Shown: positions 22,079 through 32,469, counted from the first letter of the stretch. The stretch is DNA of 64,000 nucleotides from Hirsutella rhossiliensis (GCF_020360975.1 NW_025408670.1:186001-250000); one strand, 5' to 3'. Numbers and translations: made by a program. The notes: generated by a model from the sequence alone, not told the origin.

Positions 22079-22449
22079 CCCCGTTTACAAGAGATAGATA
22101 GTAATATCACCTCCGGAGGACATTTCATGACTATGGAATTCTACCCCGAAGGGGTGCGACCAGGCCGAAGGACTGGGCGTGAGAGCAGCGAAGCGTCACC
22201 GCACCCAGTACATAGACTGAATACAGCGTTTACACGAATTCTTGACAACACTCACACCCGAGTGATAACGAGGCCACAACCACAAAAGTGAAATGCTACA
22301 GATATAAATCTCCCTTCCAAGAGCGAGCAGGGCGAGCGGACCCTTTCCCCCTTATCCCGCAACGAGGCCAGCAGCCGAGTGAGGACGCGGTAGCAAGCGA
22401 GTATTGACGAGCGCGCGGACGAGAGTATGTTTGGTATAAGGGGGAACCA
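22079..22449 (+). repeat. common region CR9 (short type)
   Basis: Near-identical to CR7, including the enlarged last hairpin; differs by single-base run-length changes. Both inverted-repeat arms present. Confidence 0.9.
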
Positions 22450-22660
22450 CGGAACCAGGAACCAGCCACGTGACGGGCCCTCGTTATTGGGAACGGAGTG
22501 ACGGTCTTACATTGATCCGCAGTGGATGGAGGACAATGGTTATAAACCCGGCTGACGGAGGGAAGCAAGGGGTACACATGCAGAGACACTCATGCATGTC
22601 TGTCAAGGTGGGGGAGACCCGCACCGACTTGTGGACGACCGGAGAGGAGGATGCCAATGG

Positions 22661-22677
22661 TATAAGAACTGGGAGTT
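22661..22677 (+). promoter_or_regulatory. U9 TATA box plus adjacent hairpin
   Basis: TATAAG followed by stem AACT/AGTT with loop GGG, the only AT-containing stem of this set. A TGAAC/GTTCA hairpin follows at about 22,690-22,710. Confidence 0.65.
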
Positions 22678-22855
22678 TGCCCCCTCCTAGTTGAACAGAG
22701 TTGTTCATCTTTCACTTCTTCAAAGCATTTGTCGGAGACTTTGTCGCCAGAAGCCCAACTGCATTGTGTGCGGAGCGAGTACTTTCCTGCTTTGTGAGAG
22801 TAGCTCTCACCTTCTTGACCACGGAGCAGTCTTTATCCGGGGAGAGAGTGGCAAG

Positions 22856-23611
22856 ATGTCATTTTCGGGGATAGGCAGCCGTAAGGCGGACAGTTCCAGG
22901 GCGAATGGAAAGATGCGGGCACCGTCTTTGTCCAGTGTGGACTCGCTGAAAAGTGACAGTCCCACCGTCGTCCTGAATAGGCCCCTGGGGCCGGAGCTCG
23001 TACAACGGAGACCAGGTCCCTCTGGCAGGCAGCTCTCGTACTTGAGTAGTGCGGACGCAATCTTGGTGGCTAACTGTCTGTTTGGCAGCGACCGTTGGAG
23101 CACGGAGGTGCTTCGTCAGTGGGAAAGTGTCCCACGTCAGGAGAGTAACAAGTGGACTGTGGATGCGATCTGCAGGGTCCGTGTGACCGTGAGCTGGGCG
23201 ATGACGGCTCGGTCGACTTTCCACGAGGGAACCGGCTACGGCGGTGGCAGCAAGGGCGCAAAGACGCCCGGAGAGGCCCTGGAACTGGCCATCAAGGAGG
23301 CGGAGACGGATGCCTTCAAGCGAGCCCTACGAAGGTTTGGCGAGGCGCTCGGGAATTGTCTCTATGACAAGGACTACCTTGCCTGGATTGAGAAGGTGCG
23401 CGGCCGAGAAGGCAAGCGGGACCCTGAAAAGTTGTTCAACGTCGAGACTCTTCTGCGGAAGCCGTTGAGCGCATCTCCTGCAAGCCAGCCGAGCCTTTCT
23501 TCTGGGCCACAGCCGAGTTCCCGGGGTGGGGTAGACCATGGTGGACGCCCTGTGTCCAAGGATGAATTTGATGACGATGAGTTCTTCGAGGATCCAGGTT
23601 TGGACATGTAG
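22856..23611 (+). CDS. U9 cassette gene: Rad52-like DNA-annealing protein
   Basis: 251 aa from ATG 22856. Residues of about 40-190 match the Rad52 N-terminal annealing domain: RRPGPSGRQLSYLSSADAI, the FGSDRWSTEV loop, CRVRVTV, FHEGTGYG, and the hallmark AETDAFKRALRRFGEALGNC then LYDKDYL. In the family this domain forms rings that bind ssDNA and anneal complementary strands. The long C-terminal half of canonical fungal Rad52 (RPA and Rad51 binding) is missing; instead there is a short Ser/Pro tail ending in acidic DDDEFFEDPGLDM. It is therefore not the housekeeping RAD52 but a compact cassette-borne annealase. The upstream frame is open to 22,691 without an earlier ATG. Confidence 0.9.
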   Translation: MSFSGIGSRKADSSRANGKMRAPSLSSVDSLKSDSPTVVLNRPLGPELVQRRPGPSGRQLSYLSSADAILVANCLFGSDRWSTEVLRQWESVPRQESNKWTVDAICRVRVTVSWAMTARSTFHEGTGYGGGSKGAKTPGEALELAIKEAETDAFKRALRRFGEALGNCLYDKDYLAWIEKVRGREGKRDPEKLFNVETLLRKPLSASPASQPSLSSGPQPSSRGGVDHGGRPVSKDEFDDDEFFEDPGLDM

Positions 23612-23837
23612 TTGTGTTACTCACTACTCAAGTGGGTTGCGAAAGCCTTCATCTTGGGGAAGTACTAGGTAGACGGGCGGTTCAAGCTGAACTGGTCATG
23701 TAACCCTCCCGGGAATGGATAGGACGTGCTAGAAACCTCGCCAATGCCACAGACGGACTGGATGTAGATACAACCTTGCCACGTAGGCATGAGTGACTGT
23801 AAAAACATGACTGTAGACCAACCCGTCAAGTAGACCT

Positions 23838-24180
23838 TTACTCCAAGGGATACCACCTGAATGATCACCTCCGGAGGACCATTTCATCACTACGGACATC
23901 ACCCCGAAGGGGTGCGGACACGCCGAAGGTGTGGCTGCGAGAAGCCACGCTCGAGAGACCCAGACGGAACCACACCAGTCAATAGACACCCGAGTGCAAC
24001 GAGGCAACAATCACAAGAGTGAAATGCTACAGATAATAATCCACATCTCCAAGAGCGAGCAGGGCGAGCGGACCCCTTCCCCCTTATCCCGCAACGAGGC
24101 CAGCAGCCGAGTGAGGACACGGGAGCAAGCGATCGAAGAGAGCGCGCGGACGCCAGTATGTTTGGTATAAGGGGGAACCA
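23838..24180 (+). repeat. common region CR10 (short type)
   Basis: CTCC-AAGGGATACCACC lead-in, CCTCC-GGAGG, CCCC-GAA-GGGG, long hairpin ACACGCC/GGTGTGGC, inverted-repeat arms intact. Followed by an ACGTGA/TCACGT hairpin with GCAA loop also seen in U15. Confidence 0.9.
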
Positions 24181-24380
24181 CGGAACCAGGCACCAGACTG
24201 GGACCAATTCCACAGCCATTACGTGAGCAATCACGTGTCCTACATCCCACGCAAGAGAGTGGAGGGGATGGTACGTATACCGGGAGTGACAGGGGAACGG
24301 AGGGGAAACGGATGCAGCTTGTGTCAACTTGCATGCAGACCCACGCCCGCTCGTGGCGACAGTGGAAGCACGCAGAGAGG

Positions 24381-24397
24381 TATAAAGACCCGGGGTC
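24381..24397 (+). promoter_or_regulatory. U10 TATA box plus adjacent hairpin
   Basis: TATAAA followed by stem GACC/GGTC with loop CGG. Confidence 0.65.
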
Positions 24398-24621
24398 CCG
24401 CACCTCCCACGATTCGGGGGATTTCTCTCTTTCTCAACCAGAGGTGAGCCATCGACAGCAGACGGAGAGAGTCGTTATTTCGAGGCAAGATACTCGGCAG
24501 TACCCGATCCAGAAAGAAACTGGGTGCGAAAGCAAGTCGGCCCTCTGACATTCATCTACGCGAGAGAGGAGCAGCATCCATCTCCTGCAAAGGCACAGGG
24601 TGACCGAGACTCAAGTTGAGG

Positions 24622-25278
24622 ATGAACCAATTGCTGAGCACTTCACCAGTGTCGGAAGATGCCGACTGGGAGTTCCTCTTGGGCCAGTGCGACTACGAGA
24701 AACGCGCCGCATCAAAGACCGGGAAGGTATTACCGGTAGAGCCACCGGAAGGCCAGGAGGACTTACCCAGTCATCCAACGTTAGCGGACATTCTTTGCGG
24801 TCCAGGAGACCCTACCTGCCACTTCCGTAGCGGGGACGTCCTACGGACTCCAATCCGAGGAGCAAGTGCGTTCTGGGCCGTCGTCGGGGTGTACTTTGAC
24901 TCGATAGAGGCAGCCAGAGACCTCTGCTCTTCCGGCCTCAGCGTTTCTCCAGGGCTGGCCTGCGGAGTCTGGTCTTTTGTAGACGATGCTCGCTCGGAGC
25001 GTTGGCTCATCCTGTTTCTGTCCGGCGTCTACGACGGAGTCCAGCTGGGATCTCGCGAGTGGACTGCGGAGCAGTTCCTTCAAGGACTGATTGGGCTGAG
25101 GAACCCGCTGCTGCTCGATGTCGGCTTCGTGCAGTTGATTCCGTGGTGGGATTACCGGAACTGGCGCAAGCATTGTGACTTTCTCCTTGATTCTTCGTTG
25201 CGTGTCTGGTCACTGGGAGAAGATATTGATGTTGTCGAGTCTCGCACTTATCGAGAGATAGATGGTTTGCTTACATGA
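24622..25278 (+). CDS. U10 cassette gene: unknown 218-aa protein
   Basis: Single ORF of 218 aa from ATG 24622. Trp- and aromatic-rich: DADWEFLLGQCDYEKRAA near the N-terminus, then GASAFWAVVGVYFDSIEAAR, RWLILFLSGVYDGVQLG, a LQLIPWWDYRNW-like motif (VQLIPWWDYRNWRKHCDFLL) and an acidic C-terminus. No transmembrane segment is convincing. No family recognised; general size and Trp content resemble the U14 and U15 products, but I see no alignable motif. Confidence 0.6.
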   Translation: MNQLLSTSPVSEDADWEFLLGQCDYEKRAASKTGKVLPVEPPEGQEDLPSHPTLADILCGPGDPTCHFRSGDVLRTPIRGASAFWAVVGVYFDSIEAARDLCSSGLSVSPGLACGVWSFVDDARSERWLILFLSGVYDGVQLGSREWTAEQFLQGLIGLRNPLLLDVGFVQLIPWWDYRNWRKHCDFLLDSSLRVWSLGEDIDVVESRTYREIDGLLT

Positions 25279-25572
25279 GAGGGAAGGATACGGTTAAGAA
25301 AAGTCTGCATGTGGTCATGTGTAGACCGCAGACCGGACATGGTACCGAATACCTCACGTATTACCTCTCTCCGTCGAGAACATGAATTGTGAGTGGCAGT
25401 GAAAGTATCTTGAAGCAACTTCGTACACCGTGACTGCCCAGGCTACAAGTAGCAATGAACTGGGTGAAGTGATGTTGATGTAGAATCGTAGAATAGTAGA
25501 ATAGTAGAATAGTAGCTCGGCTACAGATAGACTTGAACAAAGTGAAATGGTGTAGATCCAGGATAGCTAGCC

Positions 25573-25924
25573 AAACCCGTTCACAAGGGGTGCATTGAGT
25601 GATCACCTCCGGAGGACCCAAGCAGGACTATGGAAGTCTACACCCGAAGGGTGTGCAGGCGAGCCGAAGGTTCGACTGTGGAGAGCCACCCGCACCCCAG
25701 CACCACACACGGAACCACACCAGTGAAGCACATCCCGAGTGATAACGAGGAAAACACAACAGAGTAAAGCGCTACAGATGATAATCACATCTCGAGGAGC
25801 GAGTGGAACGAGCGGACCCTTTCCCCCTTATCCCGCAACGAGGCCAGCAGCCGAGTGAGGACACGGGAGCAAGCGATCGAAGAGAGCGCGCGGACGCCAG
25901 TATGTTTGGTATAAGGGGGAACCA
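25573..25924 (+). repeat. common region CR11 (short type)
   Basis: CCTCC-GGAGG, ACACCC-GAA-GGGTGT, long hairpin GCGAGCC/GGTTCGAC (strong compensatory divergence), GTGG/CCAC hairpin, inverted repeat intact; the usual CCACGG after the right arm is shortened. A TAGAA tandem repeat lies just upstream (about 25,490-25,515). Confidence 0.9.
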
Positions 25925-26145
25925 GGAACCAGGCGCCAGACTGGAACGGTGAGTCAGCCATAAACGTGACTTGGCACGGGACATACATGAAATGGACAAG
26001 AGGGAATGCAATGGTACGTATACCGTAAACGACGGAGGAGTGAAGGGGGAGACTGCAGAGACCACTCATGCAGGCACTACGAAGTAGAATGAAGAGGAGG
26101 GGCTGGACCCACTCGGACTCGTCACACGCAATGACCACCACGAGG

Positions 26146-26162
26146 TATAAGAGGAAGACCTC
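26146..26162 (+). promoter_or_regulatory. U11 TATA box plus adjacent hairpin
   Basis: TATAA followed by stem GAGG/CCTC with loop AAGA. Confidence 0.6.
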
Positions 26163-26373
26163 GCCCACATCCAGGAACCCGGAAAGGCGTTCTCCTCTAT
26201 TCATCTCTCTCCTGAAGATGCTCTTTGAGATGCACACTCCACGACTCAATGTCGCCACCAGAGGTGACCACTGGTTGATGGCCAGCTGCTTGCAGACTTG
26301 AGGATTCTGGGAATGCATGACCATGACCCCACGCTTGGCTAAATGATTTAGGCAGAATGGACTGGTGCCCACG

Positions 26374-26394
26374 GGATAAAAGGGCAATGTGCCC
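26374..26394 (+). promoter_or_regulatory. U11 second TATA-hairpin module
   Basis: GGATAAA followed by stem GGGCA/TGCCC with loop ATG. This is the only unit with two modules; this one is nearer the gene and may be the one in use. A probable 5'-leader intron (GTAAGG...GCTTACAG) follows at 26520-26575. Confidence 0.5.
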
Positions 26395-26713
26395 CCGATC
26401 AGAGGAGACGGTCTGGCAGGCTCCTTGTCTTTCCTTCTTCCCCTCTTGGATGGAAGGTCCGTGAATAGGCGGTCCTCGTCTTACGCCAGCGGGCGTGTAA
26501 TCTTTGCTCGACTTACCAGGTAAGGAGTGGTCCTTTTCTGCACAGACGGAATTGTCTTGCGTTGATTGCTTACAGAGGCAAGCACAGTCGGTGAACCGTG
26601 GGCTCCTTTGACCTGCGGCTGGTCGCATCATCGTCCATCGTTCTTGGTATGTCCGAGATTTGTGTGTCAGTCACAAACAAGCCCGAAGCGCACGAGAGTA
26701 AGCAAAAGTGGTG

Positions 26714-27181
26714 ATGCCCGGCAAGAAGAAAAAGGGAGCCTGGAGGTGGTCTCTGCACCCGAAGCTACATGATGATGTGGCCCGACTTTTGGAGGAGGAG
26801 GACCTCTTCTTCGACTTCCGCACGGTAGATGATGCCAAGTCTTGCATCAAGCAGTACGACACCAATGTCATGGGTCGCTTTGTCTGTCATAATCAGAACT
26901 GCACTTCGGACGGTTGGTCGAGCAAGAAGGTTGCCGTAACAGTACGCATGTACCCCGGGGCACAGTATAATGTACGTGTTTACCACCAGCGTTGTTTGCA
27001 GTGCGACAGCCTGAGCAGGCCCATTCTGGACGACTCCTATGCCGAGAGAACAGCGTACCGATTGAAGAAGTGGTGTGGAATACACGTGGAGACGCCTCAC
27101 TACTTTAAGAAGGCTAGAGGCCCGCATCACAGCGATCTTTGCGAGGGATGCAGAGACGGCCACTGTAGCGAGCTATCTTGA
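26714..27181 (+). CDS. U11 cassette gene: 3CxxC-type zinc-binding protein
   Basis: 155 aa from ATG 26714 (MPGKKKKGAWRW). It matches the 3CxxC zinc-binding domain by layout: GRFVCHNQNC near residue 55, WSSKKVAVTVRMYPGAQYNV, QRCLQCDS, and the C-terminal HSDLCEGCRDGHC. The first pair is CX4C rather than CxxC. The domain also occurs in receptor-transporting proteins and in many uncharacterised fungal proteins; its role here is unknown. The start is fixed by the basic MPGKK peptide, similar to U2, and by a leader intron just upstream. Confidence 0.85.
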   Translation: MPGKKKKGAWRWSLHPKLHDDVARLLEEEDLFFDFRTVDDAKSCIKQYDTNVMGRFVCHNQNCTSDGWSSKKVAVTVRMYPGAQYNVRVYHQRCLQCDSLSRPILDDSYAERTAYRLKKWCGIHVETPHYFKKARGPHHSDLCEGCRDGHCSELS

Positions 27182-27309
27182 CTTGAGAAGCAATAAACGA
27201 GAGTGAAATGCTACGCACATGAGTGATTCTACTGCCAGTCTGCCCCAGCTACAGACAAACTAGAACAAAGTGAAGTGACGTACCAGTATCCATGCCGTTT
27301 ACAAGGTCC

Positions 27310-27678
27310 AACCCCTCAAGGGCTACCACCCTGAGGATAACCCCCGGAGGGCCATTTCATGACTATGGTAGTCTACACCCGAAGGGTGTGCTGACACGCC
27401 GAAGGTGTGGCTGCGAAGAGCCACGCTGCAAACACGTAGACGGAACCACACACGTTCACAAGAACATCACCCCAGTGAAGCACCACCGAGTGAAACGAGG
27501 CAACAACACACAAGAGCCCAAGGGCTACAGATAATAATCACGACCCCAAGAGCGAGTGGAACGAGCGGACCCCTTCCCCCTTATCCCGCAACGAGGCCAG
27601 CAGCCGAGTGAGGACACGGGAGCAAGCGAGTGTTAACGAGCGCGCGGACGCCAGTATGTTTGGTATAAGGGGGAACCA
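27310..27678 (+). repeat. common region CR12 (short type)
   Basis: First hairpin CCTCAAGGG/CCCTGAGG around CTACCA, CCCC-CGGA-GGG, ACACCC-GAA-GGGTGT, long hairpin ACACGCC/GGTGTGGC, inverted repeat intact. Confidence 0.9.
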
Positions 27679-27902
27679 CGGCACCAGGCACCAGACTGGG
27701 GACAAATTCGCCGGTCATTGCACGGGATTAATGCCGTGCGTCATACACAGAATGGACCAGAGGGGAATGCAGTGGCACGTAAGAGCCAATGGAAACGAAG
27801 TGTACATGGCCGAGGGATGCAGAGAATCATGCAGCCACCACACAACAGGAGTGGGGGGGGGGACCCACACAGACTCGTCACACGGAGGTGACTACCAAGA
27901 GG

Positions 27903-27919
27903 TATAAGAAGCTGGCTTC
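27903..27919 (+). promoter_or_regulatory. U12 TATA box plus adjacent hairpin
   Basis: TATAA followed by stem GAAG/CTTC, as in U3. A GCACGG/CCGTGC hairpin at about 27,720-27,741 is also shared with U3. Confidence 0.65.
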
Positions 27920-27929
27920 GCCCACTTCC

Positions 27930-29050
27930 ACACCCACCAGAAGAGTCCTGCTCTTCTTTCTGAGCAAAGCTCACACTCCGCGCAAGCGCTCCGCTATCCT
28001 CGGCTACGCCTCGCAATAAGGGACTGGTACCGACTGACTAGTCCACACGTTCCCGCCGCAGCCCTTGGCCGGGCTTGCGCTCCACTTGCTCCCGTGAGGA
28101 GGAATTGGTTGTCAAAGTGGAGGACTGGGTACTACTCCCGAGTGCACTCGTTCTCGCAACAGCCCCCTGGCGGGGCTTCGCTCCTCTTGTTTCCGATGGG
28201 GGAACAGTTGTCAAAGTGGATGACTTGGGTGCTTACCCCTTGTGAACGCTCACATCCCATTGCCAGTGGGCATCTTCGTGAGAACAGGTTGGATACTGTG
28301 CACGCGCTCCCACTACGCCCTGCGGGCTACGCTCCCGCTTGTTTCCCCTCTTTGAACGGGAGGGAACTTGCACTCCGCGCTCCGGCGCTCCGTCGGGATC
28401 CGTTTGCTGGCACCAGGAGGGAAACCATACCTTGGTAGGTCATGAGACAAGGTCGATACTGGGTCGGTAGCGTGCAACCGGCATGCCTCGTTGCTTCGCA
28501 GGGCTTACCCTCCTTCACACGGCCAGGCAACAGACGAGCAAGCGCAGCGCACGAGAGACAGACAAGGTGAAAGCGGGAGCGGGAGCGACCGTTGTAACTG
28601 ACACGATCAGGAAGGAGTGTTATCCCTTGGATCGAATTCGATTGGACGCCGACGTGAGTGTGGCAGTTCTCGCACCCCCCATGATCCAATCTTCGCCGCA
28701 TCACCAGCAGTAAGGTGGGCCGCCAGTGGTCTTAGGGTCTCAGGGTCCGTAGGGTTAGGAGCCGTGCGGAGCATTAGGGTTATCTGCGACATGGGCAGTC
28801 AGCGATTCGTGCAACGTGATCCACTGAAGACGACAGGTCTTGTCCTTCAGGCTCACTCATGGAGTTTTCCACTTTCCTGCTACAGACAGACAGACATGGT
28901 GATGTATTCAACCACAGCATCCGCCTGGTTACAAGTAGCAATGAACCCGGTGAGGTGATGTTGATGTGGACGTAGACGTAAGAGAGTAGAGCAATCCTGC
29001 AAGGGCTGTAGACTTGAGTCATACCAGTGAAGTAAAGGACACCAGATGGC
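27930..29050 (+). ncRNA. U12 non-coding-type cassette body
   Basis: Begins like U3 (GAAGAG/CTCTTC hairpin, ACTCCGCGCAAGCGCTCCGC), then carries two copies of a TTGTCAAAGTGGA-GACT motif (about 28,109 and 28,209) each after a GC-rich hairpin around a TGGC-GGGCTT core. No ORF looks like protein. The final 400 bp (28,650-29,050) are unique. Confidence 0.35.
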
Positions 29051-29054
29051 AAGC

Positions 29055-29416
29055 CAACCCTCGTTCACAAGAGACAGACTCCCTGTCCACCTCCGGAGGA
29101 CCCAAGCAGGACTATGGAAGTCTACCCCGAAGGGGTGCGGACGGGCCGAAGGACCGGCTGCGAAGAGCCACCCGCACCCCAGCACCACCCACGGAACCAC
29201 ACGCGTTCACAAGAATTCTTGACAACACTCACACCCGAGTGATAACGAGGCCACAACCACAAAAGTGAAATGCTACAGATATAAATCTCCCTTCCAGGAG
29301 CGAGTAGAACGAGCGGACTCCTTCCCCCTTATCCCGCAGCCGGAGGCGAGGACACGGTAGCTAGCGAGTGCCAACGAGCGCGCGGACGCCAGTATGTTTG
29401 GTATAAGGGGGAACCA
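29055..29416 (+). repeat. common region CR13 (short type)
   Basis: TCGTTCACAAGAG lead-in, CCTCC-GGAGG, CCCC-GAA-GGGG, long hairpin ACGGGCC/GGACCGGC, inverted-repeat arms intact. Confidence 0.9.
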
Positions 29417-29626
29417 CGGAACCAGGACCCAGACTAGGTTCTTCCCCAGTCCTACGTGGAACGGTCATACATTAGTCCGCACAAGGGGGAGGACAATGGT
29501 GAGTAAGAGCCAGGCGCAACGGAGTGCAGACGGCCGACGCAGGCAGAGAATCATGCATGCACTCAGACAAGAGGGGGGGCAGGACCCGCACAGACTCGTC
29601 AACGACCAGGGGGAGCAACACGGAGG

Positions 29627-29645
29627 TATAAAGGGCAGAGCGCCC
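29627..29645 (+). promoter_or_regulatory. U13 TATA box plus adjacent hairpin
   Basis: TATAAA followed by stem GGGC/GCCC with loop AGAGC. Confidence 0.65.
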
Positions 29646-29924
29646 GCCTCCATCAATCCGAAGAGGCATATAAGGCATTGGAGCGCCCACCAAGAGGTGC
29701 AAAGGAAACCTCCCAGTGCAGAACTGCCTCATCCACGAAGGGATTCAGAACCCTGTATCTTGCAAGATATGCTGATGAAAGCAGACAACTTTCCACGCTT
29801 GGGCGACATGTGGTTCCCGCGGTGACGCAAACATGCTTTTGCATTCCTATTGCCATTTGAGGGCCCAGGAGCAGCTCCCTCGATTATGTATCCTTCACTC
29901 TTTAGAGGAACCACTTCATGCGCC

Positions 29925-30552
29925 ATGGATGAGAAAGAATCTCCCCAGCAACTTGGTGTCGGGACGATATTGCGTAGCTTGCAAGTGTTGTCGCAGTGCG
30001 CAGGTAATCTACCCGCCTTCGATGACGGCCTCTGTGCTTTCCAGGCCCTCGAGAATGTCATGGCGCGTTTGGATGAGATCCAGCGGGAGAACGCTGCTAG
30101 GTGAGCCTTCACTCGGACGTGGCGTGTAGTATCAGGCCTAATGCGTGGAGATAGAGATCGGAACCACCACGTTCGCTTGGAGAACGGAGCTCGAATAGTC
30201 TGTAAGACCGGCCCGCTGAAGCCATTGTATAGCCTCGCTACGGGCGAGGTAATTCAGAGTTTTCCGCCTTGGGTACATGACGTGGATAGTCTTTGTGGCG
30301 AGTCTTCGTCCCCCCCCATTTTGACCCGTGCAGAATTGCGCTGATATTGGTATCGGCCATGTAGCTGGTGAGGTCAATCGCATTCTGACAGCATTGAAGC
30401 TCGACCTGGATGGGAGCCTTACGGAAAGGAGGGAGAGGCTATTGCTTGCTTCTGGGATCAAGCGAATGGGGACGAGGCTCTTTGCGGAGGATTTGGACCG
30501 TGCTAAGTCGCCTTGGAGATGGAGGAGGTGGAGGTGGAGGTGGAGGCGTTGA
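29925..30552 (+). CDS. U13 cassette gene: small helical protein, paralog 3 of 3
   Basis: Proposed exons 29925-30100, 30155-30272 and 30334-30552, 170 aa. Recognised by CAGNLPAFDDGLCAFQALEN, a coiled-coil helix, then LKPLYSLATGEVIQSFP and a LTERRERLLLASGI helix, matching the U1/U7 family. The first intron keeps phase 2; exon 2 is shorter (118 nt) and the second intron phase differs, so the second junction is less certain. The C-terminus runs into a TGGAGG repeat giving alternating Trp and Arg, which the paralogs lack. Confidence 0.65.
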
Positions 30553-30794
30553 CTCCCGATCGCATCTTGGACGTACAGGCACTTGTTTCGTATTGGGACA
30601 TGAGTCACATGACGATGGCTTCATCTGTCCACCGATGTACATAACAGTGTCCCTTTACTCGTGACGTCTCGTAGCAGTAATGACAGTAGACTCGTCCTTT
30701 TCATCTTGACTCGTAGCTTAATTCTACCTTCGGTGATTGTATCGACATCTCACTAGGCTACCACCACTATCTACTAAGATCAAAGACCTCACAT

Positions 30795-31159
30795 CGTTTA
30801 CAAGGTGAAACGTCCAAGTAATCCAATTCTCACTCAACCCCCGGAGGGCCCAGGCAGGACTACGGAATTCTACCCCCGAAGGGGGTGCGCACGCGCCGAA
30901 GGTGCGGGTGTGAAGAGCCACACTCAAGAACATAGATTGAGTACACCGTTTACAAGAACATCGTGAACAACACACACGACCCGAGTGCAACGAGGCCACA
31001 CCACCAGAGCCCTAGGGCTACAGACAAACAGTCGACCCAAGAGCGATCGGAGAGAGCGGACCCCTTCCCCCTTATCCCGCAGCCGGAGGCGAGGACACGG
31101 AAACAAGCGAGGGTCACCGAGCGAGTGGACGCCAGTATGTTTGGTATAAGGGGGAACCA
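30795..31159 (+). repeat. common region CR14 (short type)
   Basis: CCCC-CGGA-GGG, CCCCC-GAA-GGGGG, long hairpin ACGCGCC/GGTGCGGG (compensatory relative to the other units), GTGTG/CACAC hairpin, inverted repeat intact. Confidence 0.9.
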
Positions 31160-31367
31160 CGGAACCAGGACCCAGACTAGGTTCTTCCCCAGTCCTACGT
31201 GGAACGGTCATACATTAGTCCGCACAAGGGGGAGGACAATGGTGAGTAAGAGCCAGGCGCAACGGAGTGCAGACGGCCGACGCAGGCAGAGAATCATGCA
31301 TGCACTCAGACAAGAGGGTGTGGGGGATCCACAGCAGCTCGTCAACCCAGAGGGTGCTACCAAGAGG

Positions 31368-31385
31368 TATAAAGGCAGAGATGCC
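31368..31385 (+). promoter_or_regulatory. U14 TATA box plus adjacent hairpin
   Basis: TATAAA followed by stem GGCA/TGCC with loop GAGA; a CTTTCC/GGAAAG hairpin lies in the leader just before the start codon. Confidence 0.7.
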
Positions 31386-31442
31386 CGCTCATTCATCTGA
31401 CAAGGGTTTCTTCATCCTGCTTTCCAAATCCCTGGAAAGGCG

Positions 31443-32330
31443 ATGCCGTGCAAAAAGACCACGGTGATGCTGACCACTGCGACAGAGGCTGGAGACCATC
31501 CGTCCGGGACCACGAGAGCGGAGACTGAGTTTCACACCTACTTCGGAGGCATACTGTTGCAAATGGCCTGGGAGGACACGCATTCGCCAATGGAGTGCAT
31601 TCCCTCCTCCCAAGGGGTGGATGTTCCGTTGTGGCAGCCCAAGGCGGTGCAATGCGTCAGAGACTTGGTCGGTGCTTGTCGTGGACAGTCATGTGGATCG
31701 TTGTTTCTGGAAATGAAGAACCGAAGCGGTTCTCTGTCACGTAATCGCGGCCGGGATCATCTAGGGCGAACTGTGCGGGAGCCTTGGTGTGCCTTGACCG
31801 TCCGGTTTCGAGATCCCCACTCGCTTTTGCAGAGGCTGCGAGAGCTGCCGAAAACACTGAAAGGTAGTCTCTTCTGCTGGGTATGGATGGCGGCAGAGCC
31901 CCAATATCTATGGCGAGGCTGTCCCGCCGCGTCGACTTGTGTCCTACTGATAGGCGGAGTTCCCGCTTCTTACTCGGTCAGGAGGGTAGCACAGATTCTT
32001 CTGCAGGAGTCGTCCCTAGGCCGGAGGTCGGACGGCCATGACTTTGCCAGTGACTGGTGGTTGCGGTCTTTGGCCGATGAGGAGGATTTCGAATACTGGT
32101 ACAACTGCCACGCGTATCCCTTGCAGCGCGTGCACAGAGCGTTTGAGGTCCATCCTGGTGATAGCATCGAGGTGTACGACCTGGATTTGGAAGCCTCAGA
32201 GGGCGCCGTTGGGGTGTACCCTGGCCCGTCTGTTTCTGCAAGTAGCGACCTGGACCCTGATGGCTGCTCCTCCAGACAGCCGCTGCGAGAGTTGGACGTG
32301 AATGTCGCACCAGGTAGACCCTCGGTATAA
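31443..32330 (+). CDS. U14 cassette gene: unknown 295-aa protein
   Basis: The longest intact cassette ORF, from ATG 31443 (MPCKKTTVML, again a short basic start). Middle part is Cys/Trp-rich with segments QCVRDLVGACRGQSCGSLFL, WCALTVRFRDPHSLLQRLRE and SLFCWVWMAAEPQYLWRG. C-terminal third is acidic (LADEEDFEYWYNCHAYPLQ, IEVYDLDLEASEGAVGVY). No transmembrane helix or signal peptide is convincing. No family recognised. Confidence 0.6.
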   Translation: MPCKKTTVMLTTATEAGDHPSGTTRAETEFHTYFGGILLQMAWEDTHSPMECIPSSQGVDVPLWQPKAVQCVRDLVGACRGQSCGSLFLEMKNRSGSLSRNRGRDHLGRTVREPWCALTVRFRDPHSLLQRLRELPKTLKGSLFCWVWMAAEPQYLWRGCPAASTCVLLIGGVPASYSVRRVAQILLQESSLGRRSDGHDFASDWWLRSLADEEDFEYWYNCHAYPLQRVHRAFEVHPGDSIEVYDLDLEASEGAVGVYPGPSVSASSDLDPDGCSSRQPLRELDVNVAPGRPSV

Positions 32331-32469
32331 TTGAGCCTGGCGTGAAGCTTCTCATGATGATTATGGTGATTCTGATTTGGAATTCGGATGACTGTGAGTG
32401 GCCGAACCCAAGAGTGACGGAAGTAGACTGTAATTGTAAAAGAGCGTAAGCCTCCACCCCTCCAGTAGA

